The notes beneath the pieces were generated by a model. It was not told the origin of the DNA. It saw nothing but the letters and a program-made list of their open reading frames with translations, and searched no databases. DNA of 5,727 bases from a bacterium (lineage in GTDB: Bacteria > Zhuqueibacterota > Zhuqueibacteria > Residuimicrobiales > Residuimicrobiaceae). Positions within the stretch are counted from its first letter, which is position 1, and each line of letters starts with the position of its first letter. A program made the translations under genes and the position numbers. The stretch covers positions 1 through 5,727 of the forward strand of contig JAAYTV010000105.1 in assembly GCA_012523655.1 (NCBI GenBank). Reading direction: 5' to 3'. This document shows positions 1-5,727 of this stretch, piece by piece.

Positions 1-1349
1 AACTCGGGGACGTTTTCCTGCAGATACACCCAATCCACCTCGTTATCGCCGCACCAGATGAACAGCGACGGATGGTTGCGCAGCTGCTTGACGATGCACT
101 CCGCCTCCGCTCTGACTTGGTCAAGGAACGCCTCATCCTGGGGATAGACGCCGCAGGCGAACATGAAATCCTGCCAAACCAGAATCCCCAGGCGATCACA
201 GTGATCATAAAAGGTTTGCGACTCGTAGATGCCGCCACCCCACACGCGCAACGTGTTGATGTTCGACTCGACGGTTTTATGCAGCAATTTTTCATATCTT
301 GCGTCGTCGATTCGGGCATAGATCGCATCGCACGGCGTCCAATTCATGCCTTTGAGAAAAACCGGTTTGCCGTTCACCTTAAAATAAAAACTGCGCTTGT
401 TTCTTCCCCGAGGGGCTTCGACCAACTCGATGGTGCGTACGCCAAAAACGCCGGCAAAACGATCGATCTCCTGATGATCCTCCGCCAGGGTGATGGAATA
501 GGGCAGCAGGGCCGGCGCCCCATGGTTGTACGGCCACCACAACGGCGGATTTTGCAGCGTAAACGATTCCGACCAGTGCGTCAATGAAGCATCAAGGCTC
601 AACGCAATTCGACGTTTCTGATCAAACACGTTCAAATCCATGAGCACCTGACGTGGAAGGTCATCGTGAACAGCGATGGAACATTCGAGCGTTACCTGCG
701 CGGTGGTACCGGCGATCTGATCTGTCCGAATCCACGCGTCGGTGATTTCCATAGGTTCGCAAAGTAAAATCTCCACCGGCCGCCAAATGCCGATTGTAAC
801 CAATCGTGGGGCGATATCCCAACCGTAACTGGCCTGCGCCTTGCGGGTGCACAACCGCTGCGGCGGCGTTCGCGCTAAAAGAGTATCGCGATGAATGCGG
901 GGGCTGTAGGCCGGCGAGGCCAGGCACACGCGCAGATCGTTCTCGCCGTCGAGGAGCTCGGAGGTGATGTCGATTCGCAAAGGGGTGAACATGTTCCGGT
1001 GGCAGGCCAGTCGGTGGCCGTTGAGATAGACGGTGGCAAACGTGTCCAGTCCATGAAACAGCAGAAAGATCTTTTTTTCTCTTTTTTTCCTTTCCGCCTC
1101 CGGCAGGTGAAACGTGGTGCGATACCACCAGTCTTTTTCCTCCATCCACAGACAGTGATCGCTCTCCAGGCCGAAAAAAGGATCCGCGATCAGGCCCGCG
1201 GCCATCAAGTCCAGGTGAACGTCTCCGGGTACCACAGCCGGCAGCCATCCCTCGGTTTTTTCATCCCGGTGGAAATCGAACCGTTCTCCACGGCCATGGT
1301 CGCAGTAACGGAGCAGCCAGTTTTTATGAATGAATTCCGATTTCTTCAT
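1..1349 (-). CDS. GH2 beta-mannosidase, N-terminal 449 residues (3' end outside window)
   Basis: Glycoside hydrolase family 2 beta-mannosidase: family members remove terminal non-reducing beta-D-mannose from mannooligosaccharides or the Man-beta-GlcNAc core with retention. The visible 449 residues show the family order: jelly-roll sugar-binding domain (about 10-195, with VPGDVHLDL at 40-48, GLDTFATVYLNG at 100-111 and SYGWDIAPRL at 174-183), Ig-like sandwich (about 200-305), then the start of the TIM barrel (GKPVFLKGMNW 327-337, RVWGGGIYE 368-376, WQDFMFACGVYP 392-403). RNHPSLFIWCGDNE (424-437) places the acid/base glutamate at E437. The nucleophile Glu, normally some 90-100 residues later, lies outside the window; full family length is about 820-860. 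The start is fixed by an in-frame TAA four codons upstream of ATG 1349. There is no signal peptide, so a cytoplasmic enzyme is inferred, and no strong Shine-Dalgarno. It lies 106 bases after the upstream propeller gene. A lysine-rich insertion (86-93) is coded by two A7 runs. Family call is firm; exact substrate is not. Confidence 0.95.
   Translation of the reverse strand, partial: MKKSEFIHKNWLLRYCDHGRGERFDFHRDEKTEGWLPAVVPGDVHLDLMAAGLIADPFFGLESDHCLWMEEKDWWYRTTFHLPEAERKKREKKIFLLFHGLDTFATVYLNGHRLACHRNMFTPLRIDITSELLDGENDLRVCLASPAYSPRIHRDTLLARTPPQRLCTRKAQASYGWDIAPRLVTIGIWRPVEILLCEPMEITDAWIRTDQIAGTTAQVTLECSIAVHDDLPRQVLMDLNVFDQKRRIALSLDASLTHWSESFTLQNPPLWWPYNHGAPALLPYSITLAEDHQEIDRFAGVFGVRTIELVEAPRGRNKRSFYFKVNGKPVFLKGMNWTPCDAIYARIDDARYEKLLHKTVESNINTLRVWGGGIYESQTFYDHCDRLGILVWQDFMFACGVYPQDEAFLDQVRAEAECIVKQLRNHPSLFIWCGDNEVDWVYLQENVPE
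1072..1090 (-). other. Double A7 tract with slippery heptamer A_AAA_AAG inside the mannosidase gene
   Basis: On the coding strand two runs of seven A lie four bases apart. The second is read as GA(A AAA AAG) in the mannosidase frame, which is the canonical bacterial -1 slippery heptamer. A GGAAAGG sequence that resembles a Shine-Dalgarno ends about 10 bases upstream, as in dnaX-type sites. The -1 frame then stays open to a stop at 661-663. The zero frame encodes clear GH2 sequence on both sides, so this is at most a minor frameshift or mutation hotspot. No strong downstream hairpin was found. Confidence 0.3.
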
Positions 1350-1369
1350 AAAAAGAGTTTACCATCATT

Positions 1370-1405
1370 TTACGCATCACGACGGGCGCCAGGGATACTG
1401 CGTAA
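1370..1405. promoter_or_regulatory. 36-base dyad upstream of the mannosidase start (possible operator)
   Basis: Perfect 7-base arms TTACGCA (1370-1376) and TGCGTAA (1399-1405) are centred on exactly the same point as a GGCGCC palindrome (1385-1390). The dyad ends 20 bases before the GH2 ATG. An 8-base direct repeat AGGGATAC (1391-1398 and 1405-1412) overlaps its right side. A shared centre suits a dimeric regulator site, but it could also form an RNA hairpin. No regulator is encoded in the window, so the role is inferred only. Confidence 0.3.
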
Positions 1406-1455
1406 GGGATACGAGGCGGTCATCGCCGGCGCAGCAACGCGGCCTGGAAAAACCG

Positions 1456-3150
1456 CTATCGTATCAGCATCATTTTCTTTGTCGCTCTGAAATCCGGTGA
1501 ATTAAAAACGCAAAAATAAACACCGCTGCAGATATTTTCATGATTATTATCTTTTGCATTCCATACAACGGTCTGATGTCCGGCTGGGCACTGCTCGCAA
1601 AGCAGATTTCGCACCAGTCTGCCGTTGATATCATAGATCGTGATCGTCACCAGGCCTGGTTTGGTCAACGTAAACTCGATTGTAGTCGCCGGATTGAAAG
1701 GATTAGGATAATTTTGCAGCAGCCGAAAATGTTCCGGCAAGGCACTACAAGTTTTATTCACGGCTGTGATGGCCTGATGTTCACTCTCTAAAATATATAA
1801 AGTTGGAATGCCTCGAGTCACCATATTATCCGTATCCACGGCGCCCAGGATTAATTCTCGTTTACCGTCCCCATCCATATCCAGCAGAGGAAATCCATAA
1901 CGAGCGCCGGTTTGCATTTCCCACATCGTGGCATTCATCAGATCGCCGTTGGGAAAATACATCTTGGTGTAGGTAAAAGAAAAGGACGACAACTCGCCGG
2001 CAAAACCGCCTTGATACTCGATATCGATCAGGCTATTGATGTCCTTGGAAAAAAAATAAATATCCGGTTTGCCGTCGCCGTCTTGATCGCCCAGATGACC
2101 GCCGATGCACATGTTAGTGGCGCCGGGCTCGCTCTGCTTTGGCACGACTCGATTAAGCAATAAAATATTATAGTCCGACAAGGTGGATTGAAAGTCCTGA
2201 TAGGCTTGCGTGTACCATACCTGCCCGTCCAGATCGCCGAAAAAAATGTCTTCCAACGCATCCCCATCAAAGTCGGCCACGATGGGCCAGCTCGGCAGAT
2301 GATAAAACAGTGCATCGCTCAACCGGGAGACCACAATCGGGTCATACTGATCATTGCCTGCGGTACGAATCCCCATCAGCGTCTGGGCATGATCACTCAC
2401 GAAGATATTGTCCATCAAGCCATCCTTGTCAATGTCGATATAGCTGTTATAAACGCCGAAAAACCGCATGCCGTTCGCCAAAGAACCACTAGTATACCGG
2501 AGGGATATCTGGGGGGATTCTGTGTCGAAATTTGTCATTTCCAAAATGTTGATGATAGTGCCCTCGTTCCACCGGACCACCTGACCGCCCCACACAGTGA
2601 GCTTGGCATCTACGGCTATAATATCCCAATCCTGATCGCCGTCCAAGTCCTTGAAATCCCACACGCCTCTATCAAAACCATGCCCTTCGGCGATGCCATA
2701 CCAAAAGGATCTGGGAATCCGGTTCGTTGTTTTGACAGGCTCCAAAAAACCACCGGAAAAGTCGGCGTTAAGATTTTTACCGTTCCATTCATGAATGGTC
2801 ATCCATTGCTGCAAGGTGGCCGCATCTTGATGGATCTTCACCAGCTCGAGTTTTCCGTCACGATCCAAATCGAAAAAATTGAGCAGTTCATTATCCCTGT
2901 AGACAATATGATATTGGTCGTCTGCAAAAGCCTCATACAACAGGTAGGTCTGGGTAGTCACATCCCAGACCAGGAATTCGCCCCAACCATCGCCGTCGAT
3001 ATCCATGCCGGCATTGACCAGATTGCCTTTGACAAAATCGCTCAAAGAGGAATGCCATACCTGTTTGAATTTGTTCCCATTATCGCTCTGGGCATTGGTA
3101 TAGTTGAAGAGCATCAGGCTGCCAATGAACGCTATAAAGAACTTTTTCAT
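1456..3150 (-). CDS. Secreted FG-GAP/VCBS seven-loop beta-propeller protein with T9SS-type sorting tail
   Basis: A 564-residue exported protein of unknown precise role. A signal peptide is visible (MKKFFIAFIG, hydrophobic core, NYTNA then QS, likely cut near residue 20). Seven calcium-loop motifs of FG-GAP/VCBS type follow at about 50, 94, 168, 239, 293, 355 and 424 (for example DIDGDGWGE, DLDRDGKLE, DMDGDGKRE), which fits one seven-bladed beta-propeller. The third and fifth loops are degenerate. A tail from about 471 to the end carries LLQNYPNPFNPATTIEF, an Ig-like FlgD fold (DINGRLVRNL) and final KKMMLIR, as in T9SS type A sorting domains. The tail has four cysteines (C518, C521, C541, C547) that the neighbouring tails lack at those positions. 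There is no ASPIC domain. Start: the Met at 3150 sits 7 bases after AGGAG, whereas the Met at 3156 is only 1 base after it. No enzyme motif was seen; adhesion or glycan binding is a guess. Confidence 0.9.
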   Translation of the reverse strand: MKKFFIAFIGSLMLFNYTNAQSDNGNKFKQVWHSSLSDFVKGNLVNAGMDIDGDGWGEFLVWDVTTQTYLLYEAFADDQYHIVYRDNELLNFFDLDRDGKLELVKIHQDAATLQQWMTIHEWNGKNLNADFSGGFLEPVKTTNRIPRSFWYGIAEGHGFDRGVWDFKDLDGDQDWDIIAVDAKLTVWGGQVVRWNEGTIINILEMTNFDTESPQISLRYTSGSLANGMRFFGVYNSYIDIDKDGLMDNIFVSDHAQTLMGIRTAGNDQYDPIVVSRLSDALFYHLPSWPIVADFDGDALEDIFFGDLDGQVWYTQAYQDFQSTLSDYNILLLNRVVPKQSEPGATNMCIGGHLGDQDGDGKPDIYFFSKDINSLIDIEYQGGFAGELSSFSFTYTKMYFPNGDLMNATMWEMQTGARYGFPLLDMDGDGKRELILGAVDTDNMVTRGIPTLYILESEHQAITAVNKTCSALPEHFRLLQNYPNPFNPATTIEFTLTKPGLVTITIYDINGRLVRNLLCEQCPAGHQTVVWNAKDNNHENICSGVYFCVFNSPDFRATKKMMLIR

Positions 3151-3157
3151 TTTCATT

Positions 3158-3167
3158 CTCCTTTCCC
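3158..3167 (-). promoter_or_regulatory. Ribosome binding site that fixes the start at 3150
   Basis: The coding strand reads GGGAAAGGAG, a strong Shine-Dalgarno. The spacing is 7 bases to ATG 3150 but only 1 base to the in-frame ATG 3156, so the downstream Met is preferred. That choice also gives a clean signal peptide beginning MKKFF. Confidence 0.75.
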
Positions 3168-3170
3168 ATG

Positions 3171-3196
3171 GTCGATGGATCGACAGGGGGGTGTCG
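3171..3196 (-). promoter_or_regulatory. Two mutually exclusive hairpins next to the ribosome binding site
   Basis: On the transcript strand CGACA, six C, TGTCG (3196 to 3181) forms a 5-bp hairpin with a C6 loop. The segment GTCGAT (3184-3179) can instead pair with ATCGAC (3176-3171). The two hairpins share GTCG and so cannot coexist. The element ends four bases before the G-rich Shine-Dalgarno, and the C6 run could pair with its GGG. This resembles a small translational switch or operator, but both stems are short and may be chance. Confidence 0.25.
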
Positions 3197-3258
3197 TCAA
3201 TTCGTATGCCGCCTTAGCAACGTTTCAGCGCACCCAACAGTTCTCTTTCCCCTTGTTG

Positions 3259-3277
3259 GTCGCACCTCGACTGCGAC
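3259..3277. other. Short perfect inverted repeat in the gap between the propeller genes
   Basis: GTCGCA and TGCGAC form a 6-bp stem around a 7-base loop. On the transcript strand no T tract follows it, so it is not an intrinsic terminator. It could be a structured leader element or chance. Confidence 0.2.
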
Positions 3278-3284
3278 ATGGTGT

Positions 3285-3320
3285 AAAAAATAAGGGCTGT
3301 AGCTCATCAACGAGATGCTA
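3285..3320 (-). terminator. Weak terminator-like hairpin at the end of the ASPIC gene
   Basis: On the transcript strand TAG-CATC, loop TCGTT, GATG-(AG)-CTA folds from the stop codon onward, with a 2-base bulge. It is followed about 8 bases later by TTATTTTTT. The stem is short, A/T rich and interrupted, and the T tract is too distant for a classic terminator. Partial read-through into the next gene seems likely. Confidence 0.2.
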
Positions 3321-5126
3321 GCGCACGTACAACATCTTTCTCGTACTGGTCATCGAACCGGCAGAAAGGCGATAGGTGTACAGACCGCTGGGCAGGGGCT
3401 GGTTGCGATCATCGCTTCCATGCCAGCGCACGCTGTGCATGCCTGCGGTCTGAACCGCATCAACCAGAACCGCCACTCTTTGGCCGGTCACATTGTATAT
3501 CTCGAGCAAAACCGTACCGGCCGTCGGCAACGTATAGTCGATGCGCGTCTCCGGGTTAAAGGGATTCGGATAATTCTGCGCCAGGTTAAAAACCTGCGGG
3601 ACCAGTGCAGGGTGAGCGGAAACGCCGGTGCCGCTGGATTCGGTGATCTTGTGATATTGATTGATCGCCAGATCCTTTAAGACCTCGACGTTGCCCAAGG
3701 GCCAGCGAATGACCACTGAATCGATGCGGGTGGTCTTGCCTATGCCGAAATGGACATAGGGACTGTCCTGGATCTTCCAGGTGTTGGCTGCCTTGGTCCA
3801 GCGTATCTGACGCTTGCCGCCGGCGTACAGCGTAACCAACGTTCCCAGCGGATCACGTGCGGACTTTGTTCCCCATAGATCAAAGCCGATCCAATTGTTG
3901 GTGGTTGCCGGGCCGAGGTTGTGATACATGATGTAGCCGTAATCCTGAGAAGGGATAAAAATATCCTGAAGGCCGTCCATGTCATAATCCAGGATGGCGG
4001 CGCCGAAGCGGTCGCCGATGGTGATCATGCCGGCATAAAAACCGACATCGACAAAGCTGATGTTGCCGTACTCATCGACGTCGTTCAACAACAGGGCTTC
4101 AGGATCCGGATCTCCCCCGCCGTTGATCTGGACGAAAATATCCACATCGCCGTCATTGTCAAAATCAGCCGGATTACAGCTGGCCTGATGCGGTCGGGTG
4201 AACAGATCGAGGGACACCTCCTGGCTGGCATCGACAAACGTTCCCCCCTCGTTCTTGAACAGCTGCGAGCCGCCGAGAAACTTGACGAAATCCATATCGC
4301 CGTCGTTGTCATAATCCAGCCATTCATGGAACCACATCGTCGGACCCGGCGTAAAGCCGACGGATTGCGACACTTCAGTGAAATGGCCGTTGTCGTTGCG
4401 GAACAGCAGGTAACCGCAGTTCAGATCCGGATCGCCGTCGTTGTCAAAATCCACCCACTGCATACGGCCAGTGTAATAGCCGCGGTCGCCATCCGCGCCG
4501 GTCGGCAGCACGTTTTTCAATCCCACCTGGTCGGCGATATTGACAAACTTGGTGAGGTCGTTGCGATAGAAAATCAGACTGGTGTTATTGGTCTGGTTGA
4601 CCACCACATCGTTGTCGCCGTCACGGTCGAAATCGATCCAGGAGCTCATTTCATAGCCGTAGACTGAAAAGAAGCCAGGCACGCTGCTGGTCAGGCCCAT
4701 GGCCGCGGTGATGTCGATAAATACGTTGTTGTCGTTGCGGAACAGGTGATGCGTTTTATCCGTTCCGAGAAAAAGATCGCGATCGCCGTCATTGTCAAAA
4801 TCCACATACACGGGGGTGCGGTTGGCATTGCCGGCGGATTCGATGGCGATCAGCTGCGGGGAATGAGTCGAGATGTCGGTGAAAACCCCGTTGAAATTCA
4901 GATAGACCTGGCTGCCGGCAGCACCACGCCATTTCACGTTGTTGACGTCCGGCCAACCGTTGCGGTCGATGTCCGCCACCGTACATCCCCAGCGGTCGTA
5001 AGGAACCACGGGAATGCCGAGAGCCGCCCGGTCTGCTACTTCAAAAAGTGGAATGTCCAGATCCTGAGCAAATACGCTTAGGGAACACAACATCCATATC
5101 ATGAGTAAGAATCGTCGAGCCGGCAT
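3318..5126 (-). CDS. Secreted CRTAC1-like protein: FG-GAP/VCBS propeller, ASPIC/UnbV domain, T9SS-type sorting tail
   Basis: A 602-residue exported protein. The signal peptide is MPARRFLLMIWMLC through SVFA, likely cut near residue 20. Seven calcium-loop motifs follow at about 52, 109, 165, 226, 271, 321 and 380, most of the form DFDNDGDxD, giving a predicted seven-bladed calcium-binding propeller. An ASPIC/UnbV domain spans about 410-495 (NNWIGFDLWG, DPLGTLVTLYAGGK, VHFGIGK, DSVVIRWPLGNVEVL, NQYHKITE). The domain is named after human CRTAC1 and UnbV proteins; its biochemical role is not established. The tail (about 513-602) has NLAQNYPNPFNPETRI, an Ig-like FlgD fold and terminal KMLYVR, as in T9SS sorting domains. 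Start: ATG 5126 has AAAGGAGGA five bases upstream; a longer in-frame TTG at 5186 has none and would bury the signal peptide. The last 143 residues align without gaps to the partial gene upstream, about 65% identical by my count. Confidence 0.92.
   Translation of the reverse strand: MPARRFLLMIWMLCSLSVFAQDLDIPLFEVADRAALGIPVVPYDRWGCTVADIDRNGWPDVNNVKWRGAAGSQVYLNFNGVFTDISTHSPQLIAIESAGNANRTPVYVDFDNDGDRDLFLGTDKTHHLFRNDNNVFIDITAAMGLTSSVPGFFSVYGYEMSSWIDFDRDGDNDVVVNQTNNTSLIFYRNDLTKFVNIADQVGLKNVLPTGADGDRGYYTGRMQWVDFDNDGDPDLNCGYLLFRNDNGHFTEVSQSVGFTPGPTMWFHEWLDYDNDGDMDFVKFLGGSQLFKNEGGTFVDASQEVSLDLFTRPHQASCNPADFDNDGDVDIFVQINGGGDPDPEALLLNDVDEYGNISFVDVGFYAGMITIGDRFGAAILDYDMDGLQDIFIPSQDYGYIMYHNLGPATTNNWIGFDLWGTKSARDPLGTLVTLYAGGKRQIRWTKAANTWKIQDSPYVHFGIGKTTRIDSVVIRWPLGNVEVLKDLAINQYHKITESSGTGVSAHPALVPQVFNLAQNYPNPFNPETRIDYTLPTAGTVLLEIYNVTGQRVAVLVDAVQTAGMHSVRWHGSDDRNQPLPSGLYTYRLSAGSMTSTRKMLYVR
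4146..4802 (-). repeat. Near-identical DNA copies encoding the DFDNDGD calcium loop
   Basis: A 21-base stretch coding DFDNDGD or DYDNDGD recurs at 4146-4166, 4295-4315, 4431-4451 and 4782-4802. The first and last copies are identical, and the other two differ by one or two bases. The repeats sit inside the propeller gene at different blades. Similarity at the codon level, beyond protein constraint, suggests recent blade duplication or gene conversion, or simply uniform codon preference. Confidence 0.5.
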
Positions 5127-5130
5127 ATGA

Positions 5131-5139
5131 TCCTCCTTT
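5131..5139 (-). promoter_or_regulatory. Strong Shine-Dalgarno of the ASPIC protein
   Basis: The coding strand reads AAAGGAGGA, with AGGAGG ending five bases before ATG 5126. This decides the start in favour of the Met that opens the signal peptide. Confidence 0.8.
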
Positions 5140-5162
5140 GCCTGCAACTGTTTACTTTCTGC

Positions 5163-5193
5163 AGAATATACACTTTTTCCAAGCAAATAACAC
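5163..5193 (-). promoter_or_regulatory. Possible promoter upstream of the ASPIC gene
   Basis: An A/T-rich stretch contains TATATT (5170-5165) as a possible -10 box. With a 17-base spacer the -35 position reads GTGTTA, which matches the sigma-70 consensus at only 3 of 6 positions. A TTTG (5187-5184) recalls Bacteroidota -33 boxes, but its spacing to TATATTCT is 13 bases, too short for that class. Support is weak. Confidence 0.2.
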
Positions 5194-5225
5194 CCTCATT
5201 TTACCCCTTCCTGTTTCACGGCTTT

Positions 5226-5279
5226 CCGAGCTTTTGCACGGCATTGTGGAGGGCCATGGCATCATCACCTCGAGCTCGG
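5226..5279 (-). other. Nested stem-loop in the gap between the two ASPIC genes
   Basis: On the transcript strand an outer 7-bp stem (CCGAGCT at 5279-5273 with AGCTCGG at 5232-5226) encloses an inner 6-bp stem (CATGGC at 5258-5253 with GCCGTG at 5242-5237, including one G-U pair) and a 10-base loop. No T tract follows, so it is not a classic terminator. It may stabilise or process the message, or act in the leader of the downstream gene. Confidence 0.3.
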
Positions 5280-5293
5280 GCGTCCCTTCGCGT

Positions 5294-5727
5294 TTAACGG
5301 ATAAACAGCATTTTCTTTGTTAGGGTGGATTTCGTCATGGATAATTTATACCAATAAACGCCGCTGGGCAACAAATGATTGCTGTCATCACATCCGCGCC
5401 ATGACGCCGAATGAAGGCCTGCCGCTTGATTTTCATTTACTAATGTGGCGACTTTTTGTCCGGTCATGTTGAACACTTCCAGCAGCACTTCGCTGGTCGC
5501 CGGCAACGTGTATTCGATTCTTGTTTCCGGATTAAACGGATTCGGATAGTTTTGCGCCAGCCCAATGGCCGCGGGCAGTTGTGCAGGTCTACCGGCAACC
5601 GCTGTGCCGCTGGATTCCGTAATTTTGTGATACTGATCGATCGCTAAATTCTTTAGCACTTGTACGTTGCCCCGCGGCCAGCGGATCACCACCGAGTCGA
5701 TGTCGGTGGCTTTGCCCAGACCGAAAT
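5294..5727 (-). CDS. ASPIC/UnbV protein with T9SS-type sorting tail, C-terminal 143 residues (5' end outside window)
   Basis: The visible part starts inside an ASPIC/UnbV domain (FGLGKATDIDSVVIRWPRGN, then NLAIDQYHKITE). It continues through a short linker (SSGTAVAGRPAQLPAAIG) into a sorting tail (LAQNYPNPFNPETRIEYTLP, FNMTGQKVATLV, LPSGVYWYKL) ending KKMLFIR. An internal GTG at 5692 is not a real start: it lies in the middle of the conserved DSVVIRWP motif, and the frame is open to the window edge. Gapless alignment with the end of the next gene gives about 93 identical of 143 residues by hand. The linker SSGT is shared, whereas the residues just after it differ. FG-GAP repeats and a signal peptide are expected upstream by analogy but are not visible. 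The stop is 167 bases before the next start. Confidence 0.9.
   Translation of the reverse strand, partial: FGLGKATDIDSVVIRWPRGNVQVLKNLAIDQYHKITESSGTAVAGRPAQLPAAIGLAQNYPNPFNPETRIEYTLPATSEVLLEVFNMTGQKVATLVNENQAAGLHSASWRGCDDSNHLLPSGVYWYKLSMTKSTLTKKMLFIR

Noticed and set aside
72..587. A 171-codon plus-strand open frame
   Set aside because: Antisense of unmistakable GH2 catalytic-domain sequence.
1324..1377. A 17-codon open frame overlapping the mannosidase start in another frame
   Set aside because: No ribosome binding site; too short to separate from chance, although translational coupling cannot be excluded.
1436..1475. Possible terminator after the 564-residue gene (imperfect hairpin at the stop codon then five T)
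   Set aside because: The stem is about 5 bp with a bulge and a 3-base loop, and the T run is short; not a convincing terminator.
3214..3279. A 21-codon minus-strand open frame in the gap between the propeller genes
   Set aside because: No Shine-Dalgarno and no recognisable content; it overlaps a short hairpin by chance.
2188..3321. A 377-codon open frame on the plus strand
   Set aside because: It lies opposite the propeller gene and its sequence is the antisense of DxDxDG codons. The minus frame has a signal peptide, domain repeats and a Shine-Dalgarno; this one has none.
3921..4667. A 248-codon plus-strand open frame rich in I, V and A
   Set aside because: Antisense of the FG-GAP repeats of the ASPIC gene; its apparent VVVKI repeats mirror the DFDNDGD codons.
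5152..5265. A 37-codon minus-strand open frame (with an inner 15-codon version from 5199) upstream of the ASPIC gene
   Set aside because: Only weak ribosome binding sites, no recognisable protein features, and the length is expected by chance; it could be a leader peptide but nothing supports that.
5253..5278. A cluster of CCATGG, CATCATCAC, CTCGAG and GAGCTC that looks like a vector polylinker with part of a His tag
   Set aside because: Only three His-like codons, no flanking vector sequence, and both sides continue into natural homologous genes; judged coincidental.
3151..5293. The two propeller-gene gaps are both exactly 167 bases
   Set aside because: Compared by eye, the two gap sequences share no extended similarity, so the equal length appears to be coincidence and not a duplicated unit.

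Overview
The window reads as a chromosomal or metagenomic fragment from a bacterium of the Fibrobacterota-Chlorobiota-Bacteroidota (FCB) superphylum. The main clue is a C-terminal tail built around QNYPNPFNP, followed by a small Ig-like domain and ending in a (K)KM(L)x(I/V)R-like terminus. It occurs on three consecutive proteins. Such FlgD-like / type IX secretion (T9SS) type A sorting tails are typical of Ignavibacteria, Calditrichota, candidate division KSB1, Marinimicrobia and relatives. I cannot assign a phylum more precisely; a KSB1/Calditrichota-like source is my best guess.

All four genes lie on the minus strand, so transcription runs from the right edge to the left edge. (1) 5294-5727: the C-terminal end of a secreted ASPIC/UnbV protein, cut by the window edge. 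(2) 3318-5126: a complete 602-residue secreted protein with seven FG-GAP/VCBS calcium loops, an ASPIC/UnbV (CRTAC1-like) domain and a sorting tail; it is a paralogue of gene 1. (3) 1456-3150: a complete 564-residue secreted protein with seven FG-GAP loops and a more diverged, cysteine-containing sorting tail, but no ASPIC domain. (4) 1-1349: the first 449 residues of a glycoside hydrolase family 2 beta-mannosidase with no signal peptide, cut by the left edge just after its acid/base glutamate. The best starts of genes 2 and 3 are internal Met codons with strong Shine-Dalgarno sites.

The gaps between genes are short (167, 167 and 106 bases). None has a convincing terminator, so the genes could be co-transcribed. 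Each gap contains a different inverted-repeat element: a nested stem-loop at 5226-5279, two mutually exclusive hairpins next to a ribosome binding site at 3171-3196, and a 36-base dyad 20 bases upstream of the mannosidase start at 1370-1405. No tRNA, rRNA, CRISPR array, insertion sequence or SusC/SusD pair was seen.

A plausible but unproven reading is a small glycan-related locus. Calcium-loaded beta-propeller proteins would be exported to the cell surface or medium, and a cytoplasmic beta-mannosidase would finish degrading imported beta-mannosides. I see no decisive evidence for a new defence, mobile or biosynthetic system. The most unusual aspects are the tandem ASPIC proteins beside a mannosidase and the structured gaps.
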